51,531 bases of DNA from Paracoccaceae bacterium (GTDB taxonomy: Bacteria; Pseudomonadota; Alphaproteobacteria; Rhodobacterales; Rhodobacteraceae). A program made the translations under genes and the position numbers. Location of the stretch: positions 28,845 through 80,375 of the forward strand of contig WRPH01000033.1 of assembly GCA_009773375.1 (NCBI GenBank). The letters run 5' to 3'. This document shows positions 33,790 to 42,410 of this stretch, piece after piece (the first letter of the stretch is position 1; every line of letters begins with the position of its first letter). Below the pieces are notes generated by a model. The model worked only from the letters and a program-made list of their open reading frames with translations, made no database searches and was not told where the DNA came from.

Positions 33790-34995
33790 TCAGCGCATCT
33801 CTTTCGGGCGCATGGCGAGCCAGATCAGCGCGCCGCCTGCCAGCACCAGAAAGGGCAGCATCGCCATGTTCACCGCTTGCCAGCCCGATTGCACCGAACC
33901 GCCGGAGCAGTTCATCAGCCCGCCGGACGAAAAGCTGGCCATGGTGACGCCGCCGAACACGATCAGATCGTTCAGGCCCTGCATCCGGCCACGCTCGGAC
34001 GGTTGGATCGAGCCGGTAAGCAGGGTAGTCGCGCCAATGAAGCCGAAGTTCCAGCCGATACCCAGCAGGATCAGGGCTGCGAAGAAGTTGGTCAGCTCGA
34101 CCCCGGCAATGGCGACGCCGCCCGCTGCGGCAAGGATCACAAGACCGGTGGCCATGACTTTCTCAACGCCGAAGCGGGCGATGATATGGCCGGTGACGAA
34201 GGACGGCGCATACATGGCCAGAACGTGGCCCATCACCACATTGGCGGCGTCGTCCTTTTCAAAACCGCAGCCGACCACGGCCAGCGGCGATGAGGTCATC
34301 ACCAGATTCATCAGCGCATAGGACACGGTGGCGACGATCACCGCGACGGCGATTTGCGGCGTGCGGATCAGCTCACGCCGGCTGCGGCCTTGCGGGCTGC
34401 CGGCGACGGCGGCTTTCGGTTTGGGGATGTTCAGCAGGCCAAACAGGAAAATGCCACAGAAATTCAGCAAGATAACCGTCAGATAGGTGGCCAGGAACGG
34501 CACAACCATCAGATCGTTGGTCAGCTTGACCAGCTCTGGCCCGACCACGGCAGACAAGAGGCCGCCCGCCATCACCCAGGAAATCGCTTTGGGGCGGAAC
34601 GCCTCGGATGCGGTGTCGGCGGCGGCGAAGCGGTAAAAGCCTTGCGCCGACATGTAGATGCCGGAAAACAGCGCGCCGAGCAGGAACAGCGCGAATGATC
34701 CGTAATAGAGCCCGAGCGCGCCAGTGGCAGCGCCAATGGTACCGCCGACGGTGCCAAGGATGAAGCCCGCACGGCGGCCGTATTTCGCCATGAAGGCAGA
34801 CAGCGGCGTCGCGGTCAGCATCGAGCCGATCACCAGCAGCGAAATCGGCAGCGTTGCCCAGCATTTGTTGGGGGCAAGGCTTTGTCCGGCGAGGCCAGCA
34901 ATAGTGAAAATCATCGGCAATTGCGCGCCGAGGATGGCTTGGGAGGCAACGAGCACATAGACGTTGCGGCGGGCGAGGCTGTCTTGATCGGTCAT
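33790..34995 (-). CDS. MFS transporter
   Basis: The 401-residue protein has about twelve membrane segments, with the MFS loop AKYGRRAGFILG between segments 2 and 3. The substrate is unknown; such genes are common drug or metabolite exporters in Rhodobacterales. The ATG at 34995 matches the protein's hydrophilic start; there is no strong ribosome-binding site. It is upstream of the broken sulfotransferase-like gene and divergent from the glycosylase gene. Confidence 0.85.
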   Translation of the reverse strand: MTDQDSLARRNVYVLVASQAILGAQLPMIFTIAGLAGQSLAPNKCWATLPISLLVIGSMLTATPLSAFMAKYGRRAGFILGTVGGTIGAATGALGLYYGSFALFLLGALFSGIYMSAQGFYRFAAADTASEAFRPKAISWVMAGGLLSAVVGPELVKLTNDLMVVPFLATYLTVILLNFCGIFLFGLLNIPKPKAAVAGSPQGRSRRELIRTPQIAVAVIVATVSYALMNLVMTSSPLAVVGCGFEKDDAANVVMGHVLAMYAPSFVTGHIIARFGVEKVMATGLVILAAAGGVAIAGVELTNFFAALILLGIGWNFGFIGATTLLTGSIQPSERGRMQGLNDLIVFGGVTMASFSSGGLMNCSGGSVQSGWQAVNMAMLPFLVLAGGALIWLAMRPKEMR

Positions 34996-35047
34996 GATAT
35001 GCCATCGGTAGGCGGGACGCATCGCAGCGGCAAGAGGATTCGGTCGG

Positions 35048-35677
35048 ATGGTGGGGCGTATTATTCAGTCTTTGGATTGTGTGGCGGAAGGCGCTGCGTG
35101 GCTGGCCGCGCGCGAGGATCGGTTTGCACAGGCGCTGGCGCTGGTGGGCGATTTGCCGCTGCGCCGCCATGACGACGGCTTCACCGCGCTGCTGGATGCG
35201 ATTGTGGGGCAGCAGGTATCGGTGGCTTCGGCCAACGCGATCTGGGCGCGGATGGAAGCGGCGGGGGTGATCTCGCAGGCGGGGATTCTGGCGGCGCGCG
35301 ACGAGGATCTGCGCGGCGCAGGCTTAAGCCGGCAGAAGGCGCGCTATGCCAGGGCCTTGGCGGCTTCTGGCATTGATTTCATTGGCTTGCGCGGCAAAGC
35401 TGATGAGGCGGTTGTGGCGGAACTGGTGGCGGTGCCGGGGATCGGGCGCTGGACGGCCGAGATTTATGCGATGTTTGCCTTGGGGCGGGCGGATGTGTTT
35501 GCGCCGGGTGATCTGGCGTTGCAGGAAGGCGCGAGGGTGTTGTTCGGGCTGGAAGCGCGGCCTTCGGAAAAGGCGCTGCGGGCGATGGCCGAGGCGTGGA
35601 GCCCGTGGCGGGCGGTTGCGGCGCGGATTCTTTGGGCCTACTACCATGTGGCAAAATCGCGGGAAGGTATTCGATGA
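35048..35677 (+). CDS. DNA-3-methyladenine glycosylase II (AlkA-like, HhH-GPD)
   Basis: The 209-residue base-excision repair enzyme contains the helix-hairpin-helix VPGIGRWTAEIY (129-140) and catalytic D155 in FAPGDLALQ. It removes alkylated bases from DNA. It lacks the N-terminal domain of E. coli AlkA, as is normal for short bacterial forms. Its stop overlaps the start of the esterase gene (ATGA). Confidence 0.9.
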   Translation: MVGRIIQSLDCVAEGAAWLAAREDRFAQALALVGDLPLRRHDDGFTALLDAIVGQQVSVASANAIWARMEAAGVISQAGILAARDEDLRGAGLSRQKARYARALAASGIDFIGLRGKADEAVVAELVAVPGIGRWTAEIYAMFALGRADVFAPGDLALQEGARVLFGLEARPSEKALRAMAEAWSPWRAVAARILWAYYHVAKSREGIR

Positions 35678-36336
35678 CTCGGGAATTGAAGTTTGGCCGC
35701 CGGGCGGCGCTGTCGGGCAAGGCGCGGTCGTTGGTGGTGTTCGTGCATGGCTATGGCGCGGATGGCGCGGATTTGCTGGGGCTGGCCGACCCGCTGGGCG
35801 CGCACCTGCGCGATACGGTGTTCATGGCGCCGGATGCGCCCGAGGCTTGCGCGGGCAATCCGTTCGGGCGGCAGTGGTTTTCGATTCCGCGGTTTGATGG
35901 GTCTTCCGAGGTGGATGCTGCGGTGGGGATGAACCGGGCGGCGGATGATCTGAACGCGTTTCTGGATGCGCGACTGGCCGAGGAAGGTCTGGGGCCGGAG
36001 GCTTTGGTGCTGGTGGGTTTTTCGCAAGGCGCGATGATGAGCCTGCATGTCGCGCCGCGCCGCGAAGTGGCGGTGGCCGGGGTGGTAGCGATTTCAGGAA
36101 AACTGATGCGCCCGGCTACCTTGGCGCAGGAAGGTAAAGTGAAACCTCCGGTCTTGCTGATCCATGGCGATCAAGATCCGGTGGTGCCGTTCGATGAAAT
36201 GGCGGCAGCCGGAAACGTGTTGGTTTCCAATGGCTTTGCGACCTATGGTCATGTGATGAAGGGCACCGGCCACGGCATTGCCCCCGATGGCTTGCAGGTG
36301 GCGCTGAGCTTTATTGTGGACCGGTTGCCGAAGTAA
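35674..36336 (+). CDS. Phospholipase/carboxylesterase family alpha/beta hydrolase
   Basis: The 220-residue protein has a full catalytic triad: S117 in GFSQG, D168 in HGDQDPVVP and H200 in GTGHGI, with the oxyanion HGYGADG near 25-31. It belongs to the YpfH/acyl-protein thioesterase group; the substrate is unknown. The start at 35674 overlaps the glycosylase stop by four bases; longer frames would lie within that gene. Confidence 0.88.
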   Translation: MTRELKFGRRAALSGKARSLVVFVHGYGADGADLLGLADPLGAHLRDTVFMAPDAPEACAGNPFGRQWFSIPRFDGSSEVDAAVGMNRAADDLNAFLDARLAEEGLGPEALVLVGFSQGAMMSLHVAPRREVAVAGVVAISGKLMRPATLAQEGKVKPPVLLIHGDQDPVVPFDEMAAAGNVLVSNGFATYGHVMKGTGHGIAPDGLQVALSFIVDRLPK

Positions 36337-36374
36337 GCCGCAATACGCAATATTCACAGGCTGATCTTGCCTTT

Positions 36375-36409
36375 GATTTCCTTCAATCCGATACAGATTG
36401 AAGGAAATC
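36375..36409. repeat. 14-bp perfect inverted repeat between convergent genes
   Basis: GATTTCCTTCAATC (36375-36388) and GATTGAAGGAAATC (36396-36409) with a 7-base loop, between the ends of the esterase and glk genes. There is no T tract, but the position suggests a two-way transcript end. Confidence 0.8.
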
Positions 36410-36413
36410 CGCT

Positions 36414-37385
36414 CTAGCCCCGGCCACCATTGGCCAGATAGGCGGCGCAGCCGGTCAGGGCGGCATAGTCGTCTTCCACCGCGAAGACGGCGAAGCTGTG
36501 CATGAAATCGGTGAAGCGGCCCTTGTCGCGGAATGCCTCGGCCAGCTGCATTTCGGCCATATAGGGCACCATGGCGCGGGCGACGCCGCCGATCAGGTAA
36601 AGCCCGCCGAACGGCAGGTGGATCAGCGCGAGGTTGCCAAGCTCCTGCCCCAGCAGGTGCATGTAAAGCCGCGCGGTTTCGCGGGCGATGCTGTCACCAG
36701 CGGCAAGGGCTGCCATGATGTCGGCGGCTTTCTTGTCTTGCGGCGTGCCGGATTCGGTGCTGACGAAGGCATGCACCCGCTCCAACCCGCGCCCGGCCAG
36801 CACATCTTCGACGCCGGCATACCCGTGCGCATGTGCGCCTTGCGTGGCGACAAAGCGCGACAGGCGGAAGTCTTGTTCGGTCTGCACCGGCATGGCGATA
36901 TGGCCGCATTCTGAAGCCGCGACGACCCGGCCCCAAGGCGTGTCATGCACGGGGGCTGCGTTCATGCCGGTGCCGACGCCGACCACCAGCATCGCGCCGC
37001 CCGGCACTTGCGGACCGGGGATCAGCGGGCGCAGAAATTCAGGCGCGATATGGCCAAGGGCGTGGCCCTGCGCTTGCAGATCGTTCAGGATAGCGGTCTG
37101 GCTGGCCTTGGTGGCGCGGTTCAGCAGGGCGGCGTCGATCACCCAAGACAGGTTGGTCATCACGGCCACCCCATCGCGCACCGGGCCTGCGGCGGCGACG
37201 CAGGCACCATCGACGGCAGCGATGCCTTCATCCGCCATGTAGCGTTCCAACACCGGCTCCAGACTGGCGAATTCGGCGTTGGCATAGCGGCGGATGCTGG
37301 CGGGGCGGACCACCTTGCCATCGGCAAGCGCCACGCGGGTATTGGTGCCACCGATATCGGCAACGAGGGCGAGGGAAGCGGTCAT
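36414..37385 (-). CDS. glk: Glucokinase
   Basis: The 323-residue ROK-independent, proteobacterial-type glucokinase has the ATP-binding VADIGGTNTRVALAD (8-22) and the GTGMNAAPV segment in the middle. It phosphorylates glucose, making the substrate of Zwf and Pgi encoded elsewhere in this window. AAGG precedes the ATG. It lies 31 bases after a LacI-family gene on the same strand and is likely co-transcribed with it. Confidence 0.93.
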   Translation of the reverse strand: MTASLALVADIGGTNTRVALADGKVVRPASIRRYANAEFASLEPVLERYMADEGIAAVDGACVAAAGPVRDGVAVMTNLSWVIDAALLNRATKASQTAILNDLQAQGHALGHIAPEFLRPLIPGPQVPGGAMLVVGVGTGMNAAPVHDTPWGRVVAASECGHIAMPVQTEQDFRLSRFVATQGAHAHGYAGVEDVLAGRGLERVHAFVSTESGTPQDKKAADIMAALAAGDSIARETARLYMHLLGQELGNLALIHLPFGGLYLIGGVARAMVPYMAEMQLAEAFRDKGRFTDFMHSFAVFAVEDDYAALTGCAAYLANGGRG

Positions 37386-37416
37386 GGCAGCACCTTGAGT
37401 CAGATAGATGAGAGGG

Positions 37417-38451
37417 TCAGAGCGGTTTGCGTGGCGCGGGGCCGGTGGATTGGCCGAGGATCAGATCAGCCTCGAGCAGGCGGTGACGCGGCGTGCCGGT
37501 GGGGTCGGAGATCAGGTCGAGCAGCATTTGCGCCGCGATCCGGCCCGCATCGCGCACCGAAGACCGGGTGGCGGTAAAGATCGGCAAATCCTCGCCGTTA
37601 CGCAGATAGCTGAGTTCATCGTCAAAGATGATCACCGACACATCGCGGCCCATCTTCAGCCCGCGCGCCTCGATCGCACGGCGCACGCCCATGCCCGACA
37701 GCATCGACGCCGCGACAAAGGCGGTGGCTGGATCAGGCAGATCGAGCATGCGGCTGGCGGCGCGGTAGCCTGACAATTCGGTCATTTCCTCGGATGCCAT
37801 CAGCGCCGGGTCGGGGGTGTTGGCGCGCCCAGCCAGCGCATCGACATAGCCGGTGCGGCGGCGAATGGCGAAATCCATGTCTTCCTTGCCATTGACCAGC
37901 GCGATGCGGCTATGGCCGAGATCGAGCAGAAATTCGGTGGCGCGCAGGAAGGCGCGGCGGTTGTTGACATCGACCCAAGAATAGTCGGTTTCTACCCCGG
38001 TTGCACGCCCGTGCGACACGAAAGGCAGGCCCAGTTCTTGCAGGGTAGCGATGCGGCTATCATAGGTGCGCACCGCATGCATGATCACGCCATCGACGGC
38101 GCCGCGGGATTTGAGGTCGCGGTAGGCGGCGGCCTCGGCCTCGTCTGCGACCACCGACAGCAGCATGTCATAGCCGTTGGCGGCGTAAACTTCACCAGCG
38201 CCTGCGATGAAATCGGCGAAGATCGGGTTCATGATTTCGTTTTTGGTGGCGACCGGAAACACATGCCCTACCGCCATGGCGCGGCCGGTGGCAAGCCGGA
38301 TGGCGCGGGTGTTGGGGCGGTAGTTGTAGCGTTTGGCTGCGGCGATGATACGGTCACGCGTGGCGTCATTCACCTCGGGATAGCCGTTCAGCGCGCGGCT
38401 GACGGTGGTGGGCGACAGGTTCAGCTTTTGCGCCAGTTCTTTCAGGTTCAT
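37417..38451 (-). CDS. LacI-family transcriptional regulator
   Basis: The 344-residue protein starts with a LacI headpiece (MNLKELAQKLNLSPTTVSRAL, then YPEVNDATRDRI) and has a periplasmic-binding-protein-like sugar domain. The start at 38451 places the helix-turn-helix at the N-terminus as usual; an upstream in-frame extension is unlikely. It precedes glk and so probably controls glucose or related sugar use; its target may include the zwf operator, an inference. An odd-centred dyad lies 94 bases upstream. Confidence 0.88.
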   Translation of the reverse strand: MNLKELAQKLNLSPTTVSRALNGYPEVNDATRDRIIAAAKRYNYRPNTRAIRLATGRAMAVGHVFPVATKNEIMNPIFADFIAGAGEVYAANGYDMLLSVVADEAEAAAYRDLKSRGAVDGVIMHAVRTYDSRIATLQELGLPFVSHGRATGVETDYSWVDVNNRRAFLRATEFLLDLGHSRIALVNGKEDMDFAIRRRTGYVDALAGRANTPDPALMASEEMTELSGYRAASRMLDLPDPATAFVAASMLSGMGVRRAIEARGLKMGRDVSVIIFDDELSYLRNGEDLPIFTATRSSVRDAGRIAAQMLLDLISDPTGTPRHRLLEADLILGQSTGPAPRKPL

Positions 38452-38544
38452 CGGATGCAGCTGCCAATCGGGTGCCAGGGTAAAGTGGTCGCTATCCATA
38501 ACCGCAGCAGGCCGGAGGGTCAAAGTGTTTGAATCGCGGCTTCC

Positions 38545-38555
38545 GTAATCGTTAC
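38545..38555. promoter_or_regulatory. Possible operator upstream of the LacI-family gene
   Basis: GTAA-TCG-TTAC, an 11-base dyad with an odd centre, upstream of the regulator gene. It differs from the zwf palindrome, so it may be an autoregulatory site or a chance match. Confidence 0.3.
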
Positions 38556-38619
38556 AGATTTTTCAGGCGTGTGCTGATTTTCATGGGAATTTCGTTGTGA
38601 TGGCAGTTTCAAAGCGGTT

Positions 38620-39531
38620 TCAAGCCGTGACGGTCGATTCGCCTCGCAAGCCAGGCGGCAACGCCTGCGGGATCAGTGTAGCCAGCAGGTGCGCGGCTCC
38701 CGAGGGTGGTGCCTGCAGCAGATGGGCGAGGATCAGCGGCTCGGTTCCGGCATCGGTCAGCGGTCGGGTGGCCAGCGGTTTGCCGTCGTGGCTGAGGTTG
38801 GCGGCGGGATTGGTATAGGACAGGCCGACGCCCAGACCGTTGGCGGCGTAGGACCGCATCAGCTCCAGGGATGCGGTGCGGTGGCGGATTTGTGGCGCAA
38901 GCCCACGCTGGGCAAACAGCGCCCGCATATGGCCTAGCGACAGGCCCTGATCGGCGAGGATCAGCGGATGATCGGCAAGCTCGGTCAGGGTGAGACTGGG
39001 GCGGGCGGTCAGCGGGTGATCGGCGGCCAGCACCGCATGCGGCGCGATGCGGGCAAGGGTTTGGCGGGCGATATCGGATTCAAGGCCGAGATCCCAGGTC
39101 AGCGCCAGATCGACCCGGCCCTTGTGCAGGGCCTGCGACAGGTCTTCAAAGCCCATGACTTGCGGGGTGATTTTCAGCTGCGGGGCATGGCGGGTAGCAT
39201 GGGCCAGCAGCGGGGCGAGGCAGCCGGGGGCAAGGTCTTCGAACACCGCCAGCCGGACATGTTCGGCGGGGGCGGTGGGGTCCGTCAGCCGGGCGAGGCC
39301 TGCCAGTTGCACCTCGGCCAGATCGAGCCAGCCACGGCCAAAGGCGGTGGGGGTAAGCCTGCCTCCGGCGCGGCGCAGGAACAGCGGGCGGCCGAGCAGC
39401 GCCTCCAGCTGGGCAAGCGCGACCGACAGCGCCGGTTGGCTGACGTGCAGCGCGCTGGCGGCGGCGGTCATGCCGCCGTGGCGGCCAACGGCGGTGGCGT
39501 ATTCCAGCTGGCGCAGGGTAATGGATAGCAT
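38620..39531 (-). CDS. LysR-family transcriptional regulator
   Basis: The 303-residue protein has an N-terminal helix-turn-helix (MTAAASALHVSQPALSVALAQLE, near 20-42) and a substrate-binding domain, closest in style to OxyR/hydrogen-peroxide-type or general LysR proteins. It is divergent from the phytanoyl-CoA dioxygenase gene with 86 bases between, the classic arrangement for a LysR protein and its target. The effector is unknown. Confidence 0.9.
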   Translation of the reverse strand: MLSITLRQLEYATAVGRHGGMTAAASALHVSQPALSVALAQLEALLGRPLFLRRAGGRLTPTAFGRGWLDLAEVQLAGLARLTDPTAPAEHVRLAVFEDLAPGCLAPLLAHATRHAPQLKITPQVMGFEDLSQALHKGRVDLALTWDLGLESDIARQTLARIAPHAVLAADHPLTARPSLTLTELADHPLILADQGLSLGHMRALFAQRGLAPQIRHRTASLELMRSYAANGLGVGLSYTNPAANLSHDGKPLATRPLTDAGTEPLILAHLLQAPPSGAAHLLATLIPQALPPGLRGESTVTA

Positions 39532-39536
39532 CAGGT

Positions 39537-39571
39537 TATCGCCTGCATTGATAGGTATTATTTGCAGCTAT
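39537..39571. promoter_or_regulatory. LysR-type dyads between divergent genes
   Basis: TATC-N9-GATA (39537-39553) and ATAG-N13-CTAT (39551-39571) lie side by side in an AT-rich patch between the LysR gene and the dioxygenase gene. The first has the T-N11-A core expected of LysR sites. Confidence 0.4.
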
Positions 39572-39617
39572 GATGAATATCCGCCACAGCTTTGCCAAGC
39601 GAAAACAGGAGGCCGGG

Positions 39618-40403
39618 ATGGTTCAAGTAACGGATGCGACGATCGAAGCCTATCAGCGCGATGGCGTTGTGCTGGTGAAGGGGCTGTGGGCGGATTGGGT
39701 TGAAGAATTGCGGGCGGGTGTGGCGCGCAACATGGCCGAGCCGGGGCCTTACGGCGCGGAAAACCTGAAGCCGGGCGAGGGCGGGCGGTTCTTTGACGAT
39801 TATTGCAACTGGGATCGAATCCCGGAGTTTGAGAAGGTGATCAGGCAATCGGACGTGGCCGAGGTTGCAGCACAGCTGATGGGCTCGCAGCGGGTGCAGT
39901 TGTTCCATGATCATGTGCTGGTGAAGGAACCTGGCACCAGCAAGCCGACGCCATGGCATCAGGATGGGCCGTATTATTTCGTCGGCGGCCAGCAGACGGT
40001 GTCATTCTGGTCGCCGCTCGATCCGGTGAAAGAGGCGTCTTTGCGCTGCGTGGCGGGGTCGCATCGCTGGGAAAAGGAAGTGCTGCCAACGCGCTGGCTG
40101 GCGGAAACCTCGTTCTATCCCAACCCGGAGAAATACATGGCGGTGCCCGACCCGGATGCCGAGGGCATGCCGGTGATGGAGTGGGAGATGGAACCCGGCG
40201 ATGCGGTGGCGTTCAATTATCTGACGCTGCACGGCGCGCGCGGCAACAATGCAGGCACCCGGCGGCGGGCATTTTCGCTGCGGCTGCTGGGCGATGATGC
40301 GCGCTATGTGGAGCGGCCGGGCCGGACCTCGCCGCCCTATCCGGGGCATGAGATGGTGCCGGGGCAGGTGCTGCGCGAGGATTGGTTCCCGTTCCTGCGC
40401 TAA
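39618..40403 (+). CDS. Phytanoyl-CoA dioxygenase family protein
   Basis: The 261-residue protein is an Fe(II)/2-oxoglutarate oxygenase of the PhyH group, with the facial triad H114, D116 (WHQDGP) and H205 (LHGARGN). The substrate is unknown; related bacterial enzymes hydroxylate small acids, ectoine-like compounds or phosphonates. The start at 39618 has AGGAGG five bases upstream, better than the earlier in-frame ATGs. A strong terminator follows. Control by the divergent LysR gene is likely. Confidence 0.87.
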   Translation: MVQVTDATIEAYQRDGVVLVKGLWADWVEELRAGVARNMAEPGPYGAENLKPGEGGRFFDDYCNWDRIPEFEKVIRQSDVAEVAAQLMGSQRVQLFHDHVLVKEPGTSKPTPWHQDGPYYFVGGQQTVSFWSPLDPVKEASLRCVAGSHRWEKEVLPTRWLAETSFYPNPEKYMAVPDPDAEGMPVMEWEMEPGDAVAFNYLTLHGARGNNAGTRRRAFSLRLLGDDARYVERPGRTSPPYPGHEMVPGQVLREDWFPFLR

Positions 40404-40426
40404 GGGAATGGGGAAACCTTTTTTGG

Positions 40427-40453
40427 AATGGTCCCCCCGCGGGACCATTTTTT
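40427..40453 (+). terminator. Rho-independent terminator after the PhyH gene
   Basis: AATGGTCCC (40427-40435), loop CCCGC, GGGACCATT (40441-40449), then TTTT. Confidence 0.85.
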
Positions 40454-40594
40454 ATTGCGTTCTAGCAAGGGATTAGCCCTACGATTTTAACCTGATTTTA
40501 AGCCTTGCGGGGCCAGACTGCGCTGATACGTCCGCGCTTGCGGGCTTGCATGGCAAGGGTGTTCGGGGTGAGAAAGGCGCGCAAGGAGAACGCC

Positions 40595-41599
40595 ATGACC
40601 CAAGCCCCCAAGATCGAGCGCCGCCCCAAGGCGTTTCCGCCGCCAGAGTTTCCGCCGCGCAAGCCGAAGCTGTTTGCCAAGACACCGCCTGCGATATTCC
40701 CGGTGGTGCTGGGTCTGTTAGGGCTGGGGCTGACGTTGCGCAAGGGGCTGGCGGTTCTGGGCCTGCCGGGTGGTGTGGTCGAGGCCGCGTCAGGCGCGTT
40801 GCTGGCGTTCTGGGCCTTTGCGACGCTGGCGCTGCTGGCCAAGATTGCGCGGCGGCCGGGCGTGGTGGCCGAAGATTTGCGGGTGCTGCCGGGACGGGCG
40901 GGGATGGCGGCCAGTTCGATGAGCGCGATGCTGGCGGCGGCGGTGCTGGTGCCTTACGCGCCGGGGCTGGCTTATGGGCTGATGGCGCTGGCGTTGGTGG
41001 CGCATGCGCTGTTGGCGGGGCTGGTGATCTGGGGGCTGTGGCAGGCGCCTGCAGAACAGCGGGTGGTTTCGCCGGTGTGGCATGTGAGTTTTGCCGGCTT
41101 CATCGTGGCCGGTATTCCGGCGCTGGCGCTGGGGCAGACCGGGCTGGCGCAGGGCCTGCTCTGGGCGACGCTGCCGGTTGCGGCGCTGATCTGGGGGATT
41201 TCGCTGGCCCAGTTGATTGCGCGCATCCCGCCTGCGCCGTTGCGGCCGTTGCTGGCAATTCATCTGTCACCTGCGGCGCTGTTCTGTATCGTGGCTGCGG
41301 GGCTGGAACAGCCGCTGCTGGCGCAAAGCTTTGCAGCCTTTGGCGCGGTGATCTTGCTGGCGCTGATCGTGGCAGCGCGCTGGCTGACGCAGACCGGGTT
41401 TTCGGCGCTGTGGGGCAGCTTTACCTTTCCGCTGGCCGCCTATGCCAGTGCGCTGATCGGGCTGGGTGGCCCGGTCGGGCAGGCGGGGCTGGTGTTGGCG
41501 GTGATCGCGCTGGGGGTGATCCCGCCGATTGCCTGGACTGTGATCAAGCTTTGGCCGACGGGCAAGCTGGCGGCAAAGACCAACGCGGCAGAGGCGTAG
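40595..41599 (+). CDS. TehA/TDT-family membrane protein
   Basis: The 334-residue protein has a proline-rich cytoplasmic start and about ten membrane segments, the layout of the tellurite-resistance/dicarboxylate transporter (SLAC1) family. These are anion channels or carriers in the inner membrane; resistance to tellurite is not implied. AAGGAG lies five to eight bases before the ATG at 40595. A second, shifted frame of nearly equal length covers the same DNA but has no membrane-like composition. Confidence 0.8.
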   Translation: MTQAPKIERRPKAFPPPEFPPRKPKLFAKTPPAIFPVVLGLLGLGLTLRKGLAVLGLPGGVVEAASGALLAFWAFATLALLAKIARRPGVVAEDLRVLPGRAGMAASSMSAMLAAAVLVPYAPGLAYGLMALALVAHALLAGLVIWGLWQAPAEQRVVSPVWHVSFAGFIVAGIPALALGQTGLAQGLLWATLPVAALIWGISLAQLIARIPPAPLRPLLAIHLSPAALFCIVAAGLEQPLLAQSFAAFGAVILLALIVAARWLTQTGFSALWGSFTFPLAAYASALIGLGGPVGQAGLVLAVIALGVIPPIAWTVIKLWPTGKLAAKTNAAEA

Positions 41600-41645
41600 C
41601 ACCGCATTCGTACAAATGTACAGGCAGGAGTCTGGTGTGAGGTAG

Positions 41646-41665
41646 GGTGCGTGATCTCACGCACC
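41646..41665. terminator. Hairpin between convergent genes
   Basis: GGTGCGTGA (41646-41654) and TCACGCACC (41657-41665) with a two-base spacer, between the TehA-like and DUF502 genes. There is no T tract on either side, so termination is uncertain. Confidence 0.5.
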
Positions 41666-41676
41666 TTGCGGGCGGG

Positions 41677-42366
41677 CTACTTTGTGACGACCGCCGCGAG
41701 CGCCTCTTTCGTCGCCGGATAGACCAACCCGGCCGAAACGATCAGCTTCACCGCCTCATCTGCCTTCATGTCCAGAAAGATCACGTCGTTTTCTGGCACG
41801 AACAGCAGCATGCCCGAGGTCATCGGGGTCAGGCCGACGAACACCGCCACCATCTGATTGCTGCCCGGAAGCTTTGTCGCGATTTCGCCTTTTGGCGTGG
41901 TTGCCACCATGCCGACCGCCCAATAACCGTTGCGGGGAAATTCAACCAGACAGGTGCGTTCGAAGCTTTTTTCGGACTTGGCAAAGAAGGTTTCGGTGAT
42001 CTGTTTCAGCCCGGAATAGACTGATCGCACCAGCGGCACCCGGTCCACCACGTTCTCGGCCAGCTTGACCACCGACCGCCCGATCAGCCCGCGCGCCAGC
42101 CAGCCGATCAGTGCTGTGACCACCAGAAACACCAGCACGCCGACGCCGCGCACCGGATAGTTGACCTCCGGCCCGAACCAGCGATGCAGCAGCGCCTCGG
42201 GCTGATAGGCGGCGGGGATCAGCGGCAGGATCCAACCGTCGATCCAGCCGATCACCCCCCATACCACATAGATCGTCAGCCCCACCGGCAGCACCACCAC
42301 CAGCCCGGTCAGGAATGAGGCGCGAAAGCCGGCAAGCAAGGATCGGCGCGGGGTGTGGTCTGACAT
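41677..42366 (-). CDS. DUF502 membrane protein
   Basis: The 229-residue protein has two membrane segments (about 18-40 and 72-95) followed by a soluble domain with VPLVRSVYSGLKQITETF and VFVGLTPMTSGMLLFVP, the DUF502 signatures. No function is known for the family. AAGGAG precedes the ATG. It is downstream of psuG by 44 bases on the same strand and may share its transcript. Confidence 0.88.
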   Translation of the reverse strand: MSDHTPRRSLLAGFRASFLTGLVVVLPVGLTIYVVWGVIGWIDGWILPLIPAAYQPEALLHRWFGPEVNYPVRGVGVLVFLVVTALIGWLARGLIGRSVVKLAENVVDRVPLVRSVYSGLKQITETFFAKSEKSFERTCLVEFPRNGYWAVGMVATTPKGEIATKLPGSNQMVAVFVGLTPMTSGMLLFVPENDVIFLDMKADEAVKLIVSAGLVYPATKEALAAVVTK

Positions 42367-42410
42367 GGGGGCTCCTTGGTTGCGGCAAAGCTAGGCAGAG
42401 ACGCGGGGCT

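Noticed and set aside
40546..41640. Alternative plus-strand frame over the TehA-like gene
   Set aside because: Gly/Ala/Arg-rich without membrane segments, while the overlapping frame has ten clear segments and a good ribosome-binding site.
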